Shown here: piece after piece, positions 34,498 to 41,120 of the stretch
Position numbering within the stretch: position 1 is the stretch's first letter
How the letters are laid out: every line of letters begins with the position of its first letter
Source of the DNA: EB88 sp965199135
GTDB lineage: Bacteria > Acidobacteriota > Terriglobia > Terriglobales > Acidobacteriaceae
Assembly: GCA_965199135.1 (NCBI GenBank)
Contig: OZ240685.1
Coordinates: 124,001-188,000, forward strand
Length of the DNA stretch: 64,000 bases
Direction: 5' to 3'
The notes under the pieces: model-generated
Database searches by the model: none
What the model saw: only the letters and a program-made list of their open reading frames with translations
Told to the model about the DNA's origin: nothing
Made by a program: the position numbers and the translations under genes

Positions 34498-35475
34498 CTA
34501 CTTGCGGGCCGGTTTCGCCGGGCCGGTTCCCGACATCTGCTGCCCCTCGTGGTGCGGTTCGGGCACCGGGTCTCCACTCTTCTGCCACGCGGCGTAGATC
34601 ATGTCCCGGAGCATGCTTGCTCCAGCCGCAAGCCGCTCGGCGGCAAACTGCTTCCCTGCTGGCGTGCCCTCGCCGGTAAACCCGCCCTGCTTGTCGAGCG
34701 CGTAGGTCTCTTCCATGAACGAGGCCGTATGCCGCAGGTAGGCAAGGTAGTCGTCCCACTCATCGCCGATTGGCCGCAGCGGGGCAACGAGCGGCTGCAC
34801 ATCGGCCGACCGGATCGCAGCCGCCACAAAGACGGTCTCGAACTGCGAGTGGATGTGATGCTCGGTCGTGTACCCATGCGGATTTGCAGGCTCCACCCAG
34901 CCGTTGTAGTCGCGCGAGACGTGCAGCGGTTGCGAGCCATCCCCCACGTAGTGCCCCAGCCATCCGGCGTAGAACAGGACCGCGGCCTCCTCGGGCCGGG
35001 TGTCCTCATGCTTTGCGGCCGCCTCGCGGTAGTCGCGGAACCCCGCCTTGAGCCGCTGCCACACCTCCTCGGTCTCCCACGGCTGCATGCCGACCTTCTG
35101 CGGAGTTTCAAGCGCTGCCTGCTCGGGGTGGGCGTCCCGGTACTTCGAAAGCTCCTCGATGAAGTCGTAGCGGTTGCGAGGCAGCGGGCCCACGACGTCG
35201 GCGTATTCGAGATCGATGAAGTGGTCCGGGGCCTGCACGGCGCTCAGCTCCGGCTCCGCGGGCGAACGCCAACGATCGGGCTCGGGCCCAAGGTATTCGA
35301 TCTCATCGAGCGCGGAAGGGGTGGTCAGGAAGGCCGGCGCATCTTTCGGCAGGCTCTGGGCCGCCAGGCGGTTGATCATGCGGTGGCCGTCGGAGCCCCA
35401 GCCGAAGCAGTTTGCGAGGGTCAGGGGCGAGAGCAGCAGAAGCGTGGCAGCAGCGCGGACGCGTGGGGTCTTCAT
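34498..35475 (-). CDS. Secreted S1/P1-type nuclease
   Basis: A 325-residue protein. After a signal peptide ending about residue 25 the mature chain starts WGSDGHRMI (Trp26, His31), matching the N-terminal Trp and His zinc ligands of S1/P1 nucleases and bacterial phospholipase C relatives. YAGWLGHYVGDGSQPLHVS and TTEHHIHSQFE supply more zinc ligands. Members cut single-stranded RNA/DNA and release 5' nucleotides. TATACT (minus strand, 35484-35489) ends 8 nt before the ATG, so the mRNA has almost no leader. It could feed the nucleoside-salvage genes upstream, though not cotranscribed. Confidence 0.9.
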   Translation of the reverse strand: MKTPRVRAAATLLLLSPLTLANCFGWGSDGHRMINRLAAQSLPKDAPAFLTTPSALDEIEYLGPEPDRWRSPAEPELSAVQAPDHFIDLEYADVVGPLPRNRYDFIEELSKYRDAHPEQAALETPQKVGMQPWETEEVWQRLKAGFRDYREAAAKHEDTRPEEAAVLFYAGWLGHYVGDGSQPLHVSRDYNGWVEPANPHGYTTEHHIHSQFETVFVAAAIRSADVQPLVAPLRPIGDEWDDYLAYLRHTASFMEETYALDKQGGFTGEGTPAGKQFAAERLAAGASMLRDMIYAAWQKSGDPVPEPHHEGQQMSGTGPAKPARK

Positions 35476-35483
35476 TCCGTCAA

Positions 35484-35489
35484 AGTATA
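35484..35489 (-). promoter_or_regulatory. -10 box (TATACT) of the S1/P1 nuclease gene
   Basis: TATACT on the minus strand ends 8 nt before the ATG. The overlapping plus-strand TATAGA (35486-35491) may serve the divergent VWFA gene. Confidence 0.5.
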
Positions 35490-35547
35490 GAGGCGGCGCA
35501 TGGCGACGAGTTGAACTTTGCCGCTCTGCCGTGCGTCCAACGGAGCG

Positions 35548-36759
35548 ATGCGCCTTTCCACGACCACCTCCGCAGCCCTCTTTCTCTGCCCCGCCCTCCT
35601 CATCGCGCAGACCACCCCGACCACTCCTGGGGCCAGCACGAAAGGGAGCGCGGCCGCGCAGACAACGACCTCTTCCAGCGCCCAGCGCCCCGCACAAGGC
35701 GGCCCCCAGACGACACTCTCGGTGAACGCCCGGCTGGTGACACTGCCGGTGGTCGTACGCGACAAGAAGGGCAAGATCGTCAGCGGGCTCACCAAGGACG
35801 ATTTCGTCCTGACCGAAGATGGCCGTCCTGAGACCATCAAGTACTTCAACCTCGACACGAACCTCCCGCTGACGCTCGCGCTGGACGTCGACACCAGCGG
35901 CAGCATGCGCGACGCCCTGGACACCGAGCGCACGGCCAGCCAGAGCTTTCTCGAAAGCATGATCACCCGCGCTGACGACAAGGCAGCCGTGCTGCACTTT
36001 GACCGCGAAGTGGAGCTGCTCGAAGACCTGACGTCCTCCAAGCCCAAGCTGAACGAGGCACTGAACCAGCTTGGCCCGACCCGGGCCGCCAGTGACGGCG
36101 GCGACAGCGGCTCCGGGAGCAGCGGCCAGCGCCACGGGGGCACGCAGCTCTACGACGCGATCTACCTCTCGGCGAACGATGTGCTCGCCAGGCAGACCGG
36201 CCGCAAGGCCATCATCGTCCTGAGCGATGGCGAGGATCGTGGCAGCAAGGAAGGCATCTATTCCGCGATCGAAGCCGCGCAGAAGGCCGAAGCCGAGGTG
36301 TACACGATTTATTTCAAAGGCGAAGGCGGTGGGGGCGGCGGTGGCTACGGCAATCCGGGCAACGGCGGGGGCGGCCGGCGTGGGGGAATGGGCTATCCCG
36401 GTGGAATCGGCTTTCCGGGTGGCGGCGGCATGGGCTACCCCGGCGGCCGTGGCGGCGGCGGCCAGCGACCGAGCAGCGAACCCCACGTGGACGGCAAGAA
36501 GATCATGCAGCAGATTGCCGGCGAAACCGGCGGCCGGTACTTCGAAGCGAAGAAGAAAGAAAACTTCGACGCGATCTACAAGGAGATCGCCGACGAACTG
36601 CGCCAGCAGTACATGCTCGGCTACACGCCCGACGCTGCCAGCGAAGGCGACGGTTTCCACAAGATCTCGCTGACGACCAGGAAAAAGGACTTATACGTGC
36701 AGACCCGCGCCGGCTACTACGGCACTGCGAGTGGCAGCGGCTCGTCCAGGGGCAACTAA
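35548..36759 (+). CDS. VWFA-domain protein of the acidobacterial type, secreted
   Basis: A 403-residue protein with a signal peptide. An N-terminal beta domain (TLSVNARLVTLPVVVRDKKG, then DFVLTEDGRPE) precedes a von Willebrand A domain with an intact MIDAS start DTSGSM (about residue 113) and KAIIVLSDGEDRGS. Residues about 257-309 are a Gly-rich loop (repeats of GYPGG/GFPGG type). The end RQQYMLGYTP is typical of this family, which is greatly expanded in Acidobacteria. It probably binds metal and another protein in the periplasm or outside; role unknown. Its stop overlaps the convergent MFS gene's stop. Confidence 0.9.
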   Translation: MRLSTTTSAALFLCPALLIAQTTPTTPGASTKGSAAAQTTTSSSAQRPAQGGPQTTLSVNARLVTLPVVVRDKKGKIVSGLTKDDFVLTEDGRPETIKYFNLDTNLPLTLALDVDTSGSMRDALDTERTASQSFLESMITRADDKAAVLHFDREVELLEDLTSSKPKLNEALNQLGPTRAASDGGDSGSGSSGQRHGGTQLYDAIYLSANDVLARQTGRKAIIVLSDGEDRGSKEGIYSAIEAAQKAEAEVYTIYFKGEGGGGGGGYGNPGNGGGGRRGGMGYPGGIGFPGGGGMGYPGGRGGGGQRPSSEPHVDGKKIMQQIAGETGGRYFEAKKKENFDAIYKEIADELRQQYMLGYTPDAASEGDGFHKISLTTRKKDLYVQTRAGYYGTASGSGSSRGN

Positions 36760-38024
36760 GCGCGAGCGGAGTCTGCTGCCGGAGCGATCTTGCCGCGTAC
36801 CAGCACCGCGTACGCGACTGCCCCTGCGAGTGTCACCGCGGAACACAGCGCCAAGGCCAGGTGAAAGGAGTGCGTTCGGTCGAGCAGCGCTCCCGTGACC
36901 CAGGGCGCGACCGACGCCACCATGAACGAGCCAAAGTTCTGGATCGACGCGACGGCAGCCACGCGTCCCCGTGGCGCTGCGAACTGCACCACGCCCCAGG
37001 CTGCTGTGCCTGCGATATGGACGAAGAACAGCGCTGCCCCGATCAAGAGCACAGCCGAGCGGGTAGTCGCGGCACCGGCGACAAAGAACGTAAACCCGGC
37101 CGACAACACCATGCCGCCCACGATCAGGACCCGCCGGCAGACGAGCGGATCCCGGCCCCGCCGGACCAGGGCATCCGCGACCACACCGCTCAGAAACATC
37201 CCGCACGCCCCAAGCAGGAAGGGCAGGACCGCGAGCACGCCCGTATGCGCGATCGAGACATGCCGGGCTTCCTCGAGGTAGCCCGGCAGCCACGCCAGGT
37301 AGAGCCACGCCGTGTAGTTGATCCCGGAAAACCCAAGCAGCATGCCCCACATCACCGGGCTGCGCAACAGCGTCCGCCAGGCCGCCACGTCGGCATGTGC
37401 GGGGTGCTCCGCGGCAGCTTCGGTGCAGGACCGCGGCTCCGGGTCACGATAGAGCGGAAACCACGCGAGCGCGAGCACGACGCCCAGCGCCCCAATCACG
37501 CCAAACATTGCGCGCCAGCCCTCCTGGAGCATCAGCACCGTGAGTGCGAGCGGCGCCACGGCCTGCCCCAGCATCGTCGAGGCATTCAGCAGCCCGGTAG
37601 GCCAGCCGCGTTCCGTCGGCTCGAACCAGCCCTCGATCGACTGCACGCCGGCCGCAAAGAAAGGCGCCTCGCCCACGCCGAGCAGGAGCCGCAAGGGGAC
37701 GAACTGGCGGTAGCTCCCGACAAAGGCGGTCGCCCCTTGCGCCGCTGACCAGACAAGCAGCCCCACCCCGAGCAGTACCCGTGCCCGGAAGCGGTCGAGC
37801 AGTGCGCCAATCGGCAGCTGCGCAAAGCCGTACGCGAGCGAGAAGAAGGAGAGCAACGCGCCCATCTGGCTGCCGGAAAGATGAAGTTCAGCCCGAATGG
37901 GCCCATTCGCGATCGACAAGGAGCCGCGATCCAGAAAGTTGACGACGCCGGCGGAAAACAGAAGCAGCAACACGATTCGCTGCATACGTCGGCGATGAAC
38001 AGAGGCGGGGATTCGGGAAGGCAC
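36756..38024 (-). CDS. Major facilitator superfamily transporter (ACS-like)
   Basis: A 422-residue, 12-segment inner-membrane transporter. N-terminal VVNFLDRGSLSIANGPIRAEL, then GFAQLPIGALLDRF and LRLLLGVGEAPFFAAGVQSI, resemble the anion:cation symporter branch that carries sugar acids and other organic anions. The start is GTG 38024, 8 nt after a minus-strand TAACAT box; an internal ATG at codon 14 (MQRIVLLL) is possible. Its TAG overlaps the VWFA gene's TAA end to end. No linked catabolic genes, so substrate is unknown. Confidence 0.88.
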   Translation of the reverse strand: MPSRIPASVHRRRMQRIVLLLLFSAGVVNFLDRGSLSIANGPIRAELHLSGSQMGALLSFFSLAYGFAQLPIGALLDRFRARVLLGVGLLVWSAAQGATAFVGSYRQFVPLRLLLGVGEAPFFAAGVQSIEGWFEPTERGWPTGLLNASTMLGQAVAPLALTVLMLQEGWRAMFGVIGALGVVLALAWFPLYRDPEPRSCTEAAAEHPAHADVAAWRTLLRSPVMWGMLLGFSGINYTAWLYLAWLPGYLEEARHVSIAHTGVLAVLPFLLGACGMFLSGVVADALVRRGRDPLVCRRVLIVGGMVLSAGFTFFVAGAATTRSAVLLIGAALFFVHIAGTAAWGVVQFAAPRGRVAAVASIQNFGSFMVASVAPWVTGALLDRTHSFHLALALCSAVTLAGAVAYAVLVRGKIAPAADSARA

Positions 38025-38032
38025 GCAACGTG

Positions 38033-38068
38033 ATGTTAAAGAAACCCGAGGAATTGCGCTGGTAAACT
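38033..38068. promoter_or_regulatory. Divergent -10 boxes for the MFS and DHS-like genes
   Basis: TAACAT reads leftward at 38033-38038, 8 nt from the MFS GTG; TAAACT reads rightward at 38063-38068, 10 nt from the ATG at 38079. The 54-bp spacer must hold both promoters. Confidence 0.45.
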
Positions 38069-38078
38069 AGTCTCTACC

Positions 38079-39140
38079 ATGCCTACGAAAAAGGAACTCC
38101 TGACCCAGCCTATCCAGCACATCGACATCAAGCAGCATGATGTGGTGGCGCTGGTCGATGCCATGAGCACCATGGCGTTCAGCTCGCGTGACCTCGCCCG
38201 CGCAGCCTCGATCTATGAGCGAATGCTTCGCGACAAGGACTGCGGCGTGATTCTCTGCCTCGCCGGTTCGCTGATCTCCTCCGGCCTCAAGCAGGTCTTC
38301 ATCGACCTCATTCGCAACAACATGGTCGATGCCATCGTCTCGACCGGTGCCAACATCGTCGACCAGGATTTCTTCGAAGCCCTCGGCTTCAAGCACTGGA
38401 TCGCCGACGAGCTCTACAAGCAGGGCACCGAGGATGCGACCCTCCGTGAGCTGATGATCGATCGCATTTACGACACGCTGATCGACGAAGAAGAGCTTCG
38501 CCTCTGTGACGAGACCACCGAGAAGATCGCGAACTCGCTCGAAACCCGCCCCTACAGCTCACGTGAGTTCATCCGCGAGATGGGAGCCTACCTGGAGCGT
38601 GAAGGCAAGATCCCGTCCAAGGGTGGCGTCGACTCGATCGTGTACGCAGCCTACGAGCATGATGTGCCAATCTTCTGCCCGGCCTTCTCGGACTGCTCAG
38701 CTGGTTTCGGCCTGGTCGCGCACCAGCATGCGCGTCAGGGCAAGCCGATGCTTTCCCTGGACTCGGCCAAGGACTTCTACGAAATCACGCAGATCAAGAT
38801 CGCGAACCCCACTACCGGGCTCTTCATGATCGGCGGCGGTGTCCCGAAGAACTTTGCCCAGGACATCGTGGTGGCTGCCGACATCCTCGGCATGGACGCC
38901 CCGATGCACAAGTATGCTGTGCAAATCACAGTCGCCGACGTACGCGATGGGGCACTCTCCTCGAGCACGCTCAAGGAAGCCAGCTCCTGGGGCAAGGTAG
39001 ATACCACCTTCGAGCAGATGGTCTTCTCGGAAGCGACCCTGGCTGTCCCTCTCATCACCGGCTACGCCTTCCACAAGCGGGCCTTCGAGACGCGAGAAGG
39101 AAAGCACTTCGCGCGCCTTCTCGATCCCGTCACTGCGTAA
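38079..39140 (+). CDS. Deoxyhypusine-synthase-like protein
   Basis: A 353-residue protein of the DHS fold. Signs are LAGSLISSGLKQVFIDLIRNNMVDAIVSTGANIVDQD, DSIVYAAYEHDVPIFCPAFSDCSAGFGL, GGGVPKNFAQDIVVAADILG and the C-terminal SSWGK, whose Lys306 corresponds to the imine-forming Lys of DHS. In eukaryotes DHS modifies eIF5A using spermidine; bacteria lack that target, and bacterial relatives are linked to polyamines such as homospermidine. No eIF5A or polyamine gene is near. It is monocistronic, with its own -10 and a strong terminator. Fold is sure; substrate is open. Confidence 0.88.
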   Translation: MPTKKELLTQPIQHIDIKQHDVVALVDAMSTMAFSSRDLARAASIYERMLRDKDCGVILCLAGSLISSGLKQVFIDLIRNNMVDAIVSTGANIVDQDFFEALGFKHWIADELYKQGTEDATLRELMIDRIYDTLIDEEELRLCDETTEKIANSLETRPYSSREFIREMGAYLEREGKIPSKGGVDSIVYAAYEHDVPIFCPAFSDCSAGFGLVAHQHARQGKPMLSLDSAKDFYEITQIKIANPTTGLFMIGGGVPKNFAQDIVVAADILGMDAPMHKYAVQITVADVRDGALSSSTLKEASSWGKVDTTFEQMVFSEATLAVPLITGYAFHKRAFETREGKHFARLLDPVTA

Positions 39141-39182
39141 GCCGACTGTGTCGTTCACTCGCTCATAACGCGAAATACAGAG

Positions 39183-39210
39183 AAGGGCTCACACCTCGGT
39201 GTGAGCCCTT
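39183..39210 (+). terminator. Terminator of the DHS-like gene
   Basis: AAGGGCTCACACC (39183-39195) pairs perfectly with GGTGTGAGCCCTT (39198-39210), a 13-bp stem with a tiny loop, 42 nt past the stop. The T-run is short. Confidence 0.8.
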
Positions 39211-39275
39211 TGAACGACGTGAAAAGTTTCTCTGGAAAACGAAAAAAGTTCTAGCCAACCGAGTTTGTCAAAGCT

Positions 39276-39299
39276 TATTGTCGAGCTCTATTCAAGGAG
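39276..39299 (+). promoter_or_regulatory. -10 box (TATTGT) and Shine-Dalgarno of a candidate small gene
   Basis: TATTGT (39276-39281) is followed by AAGGAG (39294-39299), 6 nt before TTG 39306. The layout copies that of the TlpA-like gene. No clear -35 box. Confidence 0.4.
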
Positions 39300-39305
39300 T
39301 CCGGC

Positions 39306-39515
39306 TTGGCGAGTATCCCCTCGACCACTTCCTCCCTGAAAATGCAGCATAAGGGAGCACACAAAGTGTCGCTTTTTCTCCAGGTTTATGGTGGCTGTGG
39401 TGTCGCCACCCTTATCGGCTTCCTGGCCCTTTGTCATAGCTCAGCAGTGCGAACGCGTGGTACGCAGTCTCACAGAGCAGGGCATGTATCCAGGGAAAGA
39501 CCACTCTCTCACTAG
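39306..39515 (+). CDS. Candidate small membrane protein (69 residues), or an untranslated small RNA
   Basis: A TTG-started frame behind AAGGAG, with a -10 box before it and a strong terminator 30 nt after its stop, making a free-standing unit of roughly 280 nt. The product has one hydrophobic stretch, VSLFLQVYGGCGVATLIGFL, after a basic segment (KMQHKGAHK), so it could be a single-pass membrane peptide; the tail is Arg/Ser/His-rich. An ATG at 39342 is in the same frame. I recognise no family. The transcript could also act as RNA; it does not match 6S, tmRNA, SRP or RNase P signatures that I know. Confidence 0.4.
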   Translation: MASIPSTTSSLKMQHKGAHKVSLFLQVYGGCGVATLIGFLALCHSSAVRTRGTQSHRAGHVSRERPLSH

Positions 39516-39544
39516 CTCACCCCCCGGTTACCCGTCGGACCAGC

Positions 39545-39573
39545 GCCGCTCTCAGGAGCGGCTTTCCTTTTTG
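39545..39573 (+). terminator. Rho-independent terminator of the small unit
   Basis: GCCGCTC (39545-39551), TCAG loop, GAGCGGC (39556-39562), then TTTCCTTTTT. A textbook plus-strand terminator, implying rightward transcription that the DHS-like gene's own terminator would not need. Confidence 0.85.
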
Positions 39574-39618
39574 CCCACCCACTGAGACTCCCATCCTTTT
39601 ACACACGCTGCCTGCTCT

Positions 39619-40794
39619 TTAGAAGATGTGGTGCTCCTCTTCCGGATGGCGGGAGCGCGGATCGATCGAAGCAGGGTCCGGAGTCGCTGCCTGCGTCTCC
39701 TTGAACAGCCGTGCTACCGTCTGCCAATTGTCCCGTCGCGGCCGGTCGGTGATGAACGGGGGCAAGTCCATGACAAGATGGCGCGCCAGCGTGGCGACGT
39801 ACGGCTCATATAACCCACGCATCTCGTTCAACCGCGCATACGATTCCTGATCCCGCGCGACCCGCGTCCCCGCCTGGCAGAGCAGATCGTGCAGCTGGCT
39901 GAATGCGCCCAGCGGCAGGCGGTCCTCCGGGAGCGGGACCGGCTCCAGCTCGAACACCTGGGACAGATCCACCACCGCGTGACGCGCCATGGCAAAGGTC
40001 AGCTGCGCCTGGCGACCCGGCAGGTCCTGCACCGACGCCACCATCAACGCGCAGGTGTCGAGCACAGCGCAGAGCGCGCTGAGCCAGCTCTGGTTGGTAT
40101 GCTGCGACCGGAAGTAGCAAAGCAGCGGGTAGGAGATGTGGCTCTCGAGCAGCTCCGCCGCCCAGCGCTCCCACTCTTCAAGCAGCAGGGTCAGCGCCTC
40201 GGCCCCACCCGGAAACGCGTGCCGCCGCATCAGCTCGGCCGCGGACGGGGGCGAACCGGCTCGCGCATCGAGCATCGAAATGCTCACTTCACGCCGCGAA
40301 AACGCACCGTAGAGCACCGGAAAGTAGCCGATCACAACCGCTACAAACCCCAGCCCCATGCCGGACTCCACTACCAGGAGCTCGCGGATATGCCGTGCCC
40401 GCGGAACCACGTCCCCCAGCCCAAGCGTGAACAGTGTGGTGCCGCTGACGTAGAGATCAGACCGCAGATCCGGGTGGCCACCAGCAAGCGAGTCTGTTAG
40501 CGGCGAGCCCCCGGCCCAGTAGCAAAGCCCGAAGCCCACCAGCAGTCCAAGCGCCCACAACGCAATCAGAAGGACCAGCGACAAGGGCCCATAGACGGCG
40601 AGCATCGTCTCGCGCCTCCGCGCGCCCCGGATGAATCGGGATGCCCAGCACCACGGCGTCCAGGTCGCGACATAGAACAGCCGTGTCAGCCGAAACTTAC
40701 CGATCGCGCGCCGCGGCATGATCACCGTCTCAAATGCATCAAGCAGTACGAGGAGGATGAGGAGCACGCCAAGACAGCCAGCCAGGATTGCCAT
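39619..40794 (-). CDS. Ion channel family protein with pore loop TLGLGD
   Basis: A 391-residue membrane protein. Hydrophobic segments lie at about 3-20, 66-93 and 135-158; the pore loop YVSGTTLFTLGLGDVVP precedes the last. Its filter, TLGLGD (123-128), replaces the potassium TVGYGD by Leu at the Tyr position, as in a bacterial two-pore-like group. A large soluble C-terminal part (about 165-391) is mostly helical and has no recognised ligand domain. It is leftward and divergent from the DUF2905 gene. Start ATG 40794 is chosen by the first membrane helix; the frame stays open upstream. Ion selectivity is uncertain. Confidence 0.82.
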   Translation of the reverse strand: MAILAGCLGVLLILLVLLDAFETVIMPRRAIGKFRLTRLFYVATWTPWCWASRFIRGARRRETMLAVYGPLSLVLLIALWALGLLVGFGLCYWAGGSPLTDSLAGGHPDLRSDLYVSGTTLFTLGLGDVVPRARHIRELLVVESGMGLGFVAVVIGYFPVLYGAFSRREVSISMLDARAGSPPSAAELMRRHAFPGGAEALTLLLEEWERWAAELLESHISYPLLCYFRSQHTNQSWLSALCAVLDTCALMVASVQDLPGRQAQLTFAMARHAVVDLSQVFELEPVPLPEDRLPLGAFSQLHDLLCQAGTRVARDQESYARLNEMRGLYEPYVATLARHLVMDLPPFITDRPRRDNWQTVARLFKETQAATPDPASIDPRSRHPEEEHHIF

Positions 40795-40863
40795 GGTCCC
40801 AGAGAAGCAGTGTCCCGGGCGGGAGTCAAGCCTTTGCTCGTAAACTCGAGGGAGGAGAAGCGC

Positions 40864-41088
40864 GTGGGTGATCTTGGACGACTGCTGCTTGGCCTTGGCT
40901 TTGTGTTGCTGCTCGTGGGGGCGGTGCTGATCCTGGGCGGCCGTCTGGGCTTTCCACTTGGACGGCTGCCGGGAGACCTGCACTGGCGTGGGCGCAACAG
41001 CGAGGTCTTTGTGCCACTCGGGACGTGCCTGGTCTTGAGCCTCCTGATCTCGCTCCTGCTCGCGCTCGTCCGTCACCTGCGCCGTTAG
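40864..41088 (+). CDS. DUF2905 family small membrane protein
   Basis: A 74-residue protein with two membrane helices around GRLGFPLGRLPGDLHWRGRNSEVFVPLGT, the hallmark of DUF2905. The start is GTG 40864 with GGAGGAG (40851-40857) 6 nt upstream; TAAACT at 40841-40846 could be its -10 box. The frame is open further upstream without good starts. It is 32 bp before xseA, which has its own promoter. Function of the family is unknown. Confidence 0.85.
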   Translation: MGDLGRLLLGLGFVLLLVGAVLILGGRLGFPLGRLPGDLHWRGRNSEVFVPLGTCLVLSLLISLLLALVRHLRR

Positions 41089-41108
41089 CAGAACCGCCCG
41101 GTCCCCGT

Positions 41109-41114
41109 TAGACT
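41109..41114 (+). promoter_or_regulatory. -10 box (TAGACT) of xseA, leaderless mRNA
   Basis: TAGACT ends 6 nt before the ATG at 41121, so the transcript should start at the A of ATG. No Shine-Dalgarno site. Confidence 0.55.
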
Positions 41115-41120
41115 TGGGAC

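Larger units (their letters stand above)
39141..39618. other. 478-bp spacer holding two terminators and a candidate small gene
   Basis: This gap contains the terminator of the DHS-like gene (39183-39210), then a -10 box, Shine-Dalgarno site, 69-codon frame and a second terminator, listed separately. The remainder, 39211-39275 and 39574-39618, shows nothing. The local sequence is richer in A/T than the flanking genes. Confidence 0.6.

Noticed and set aside
34452..34679. Short frame beginning MSEAKDL
   Set aside because: It translates an interspersed DNA repeat and overlaps the S1/P1 nuclease gene; a known source of false genes.
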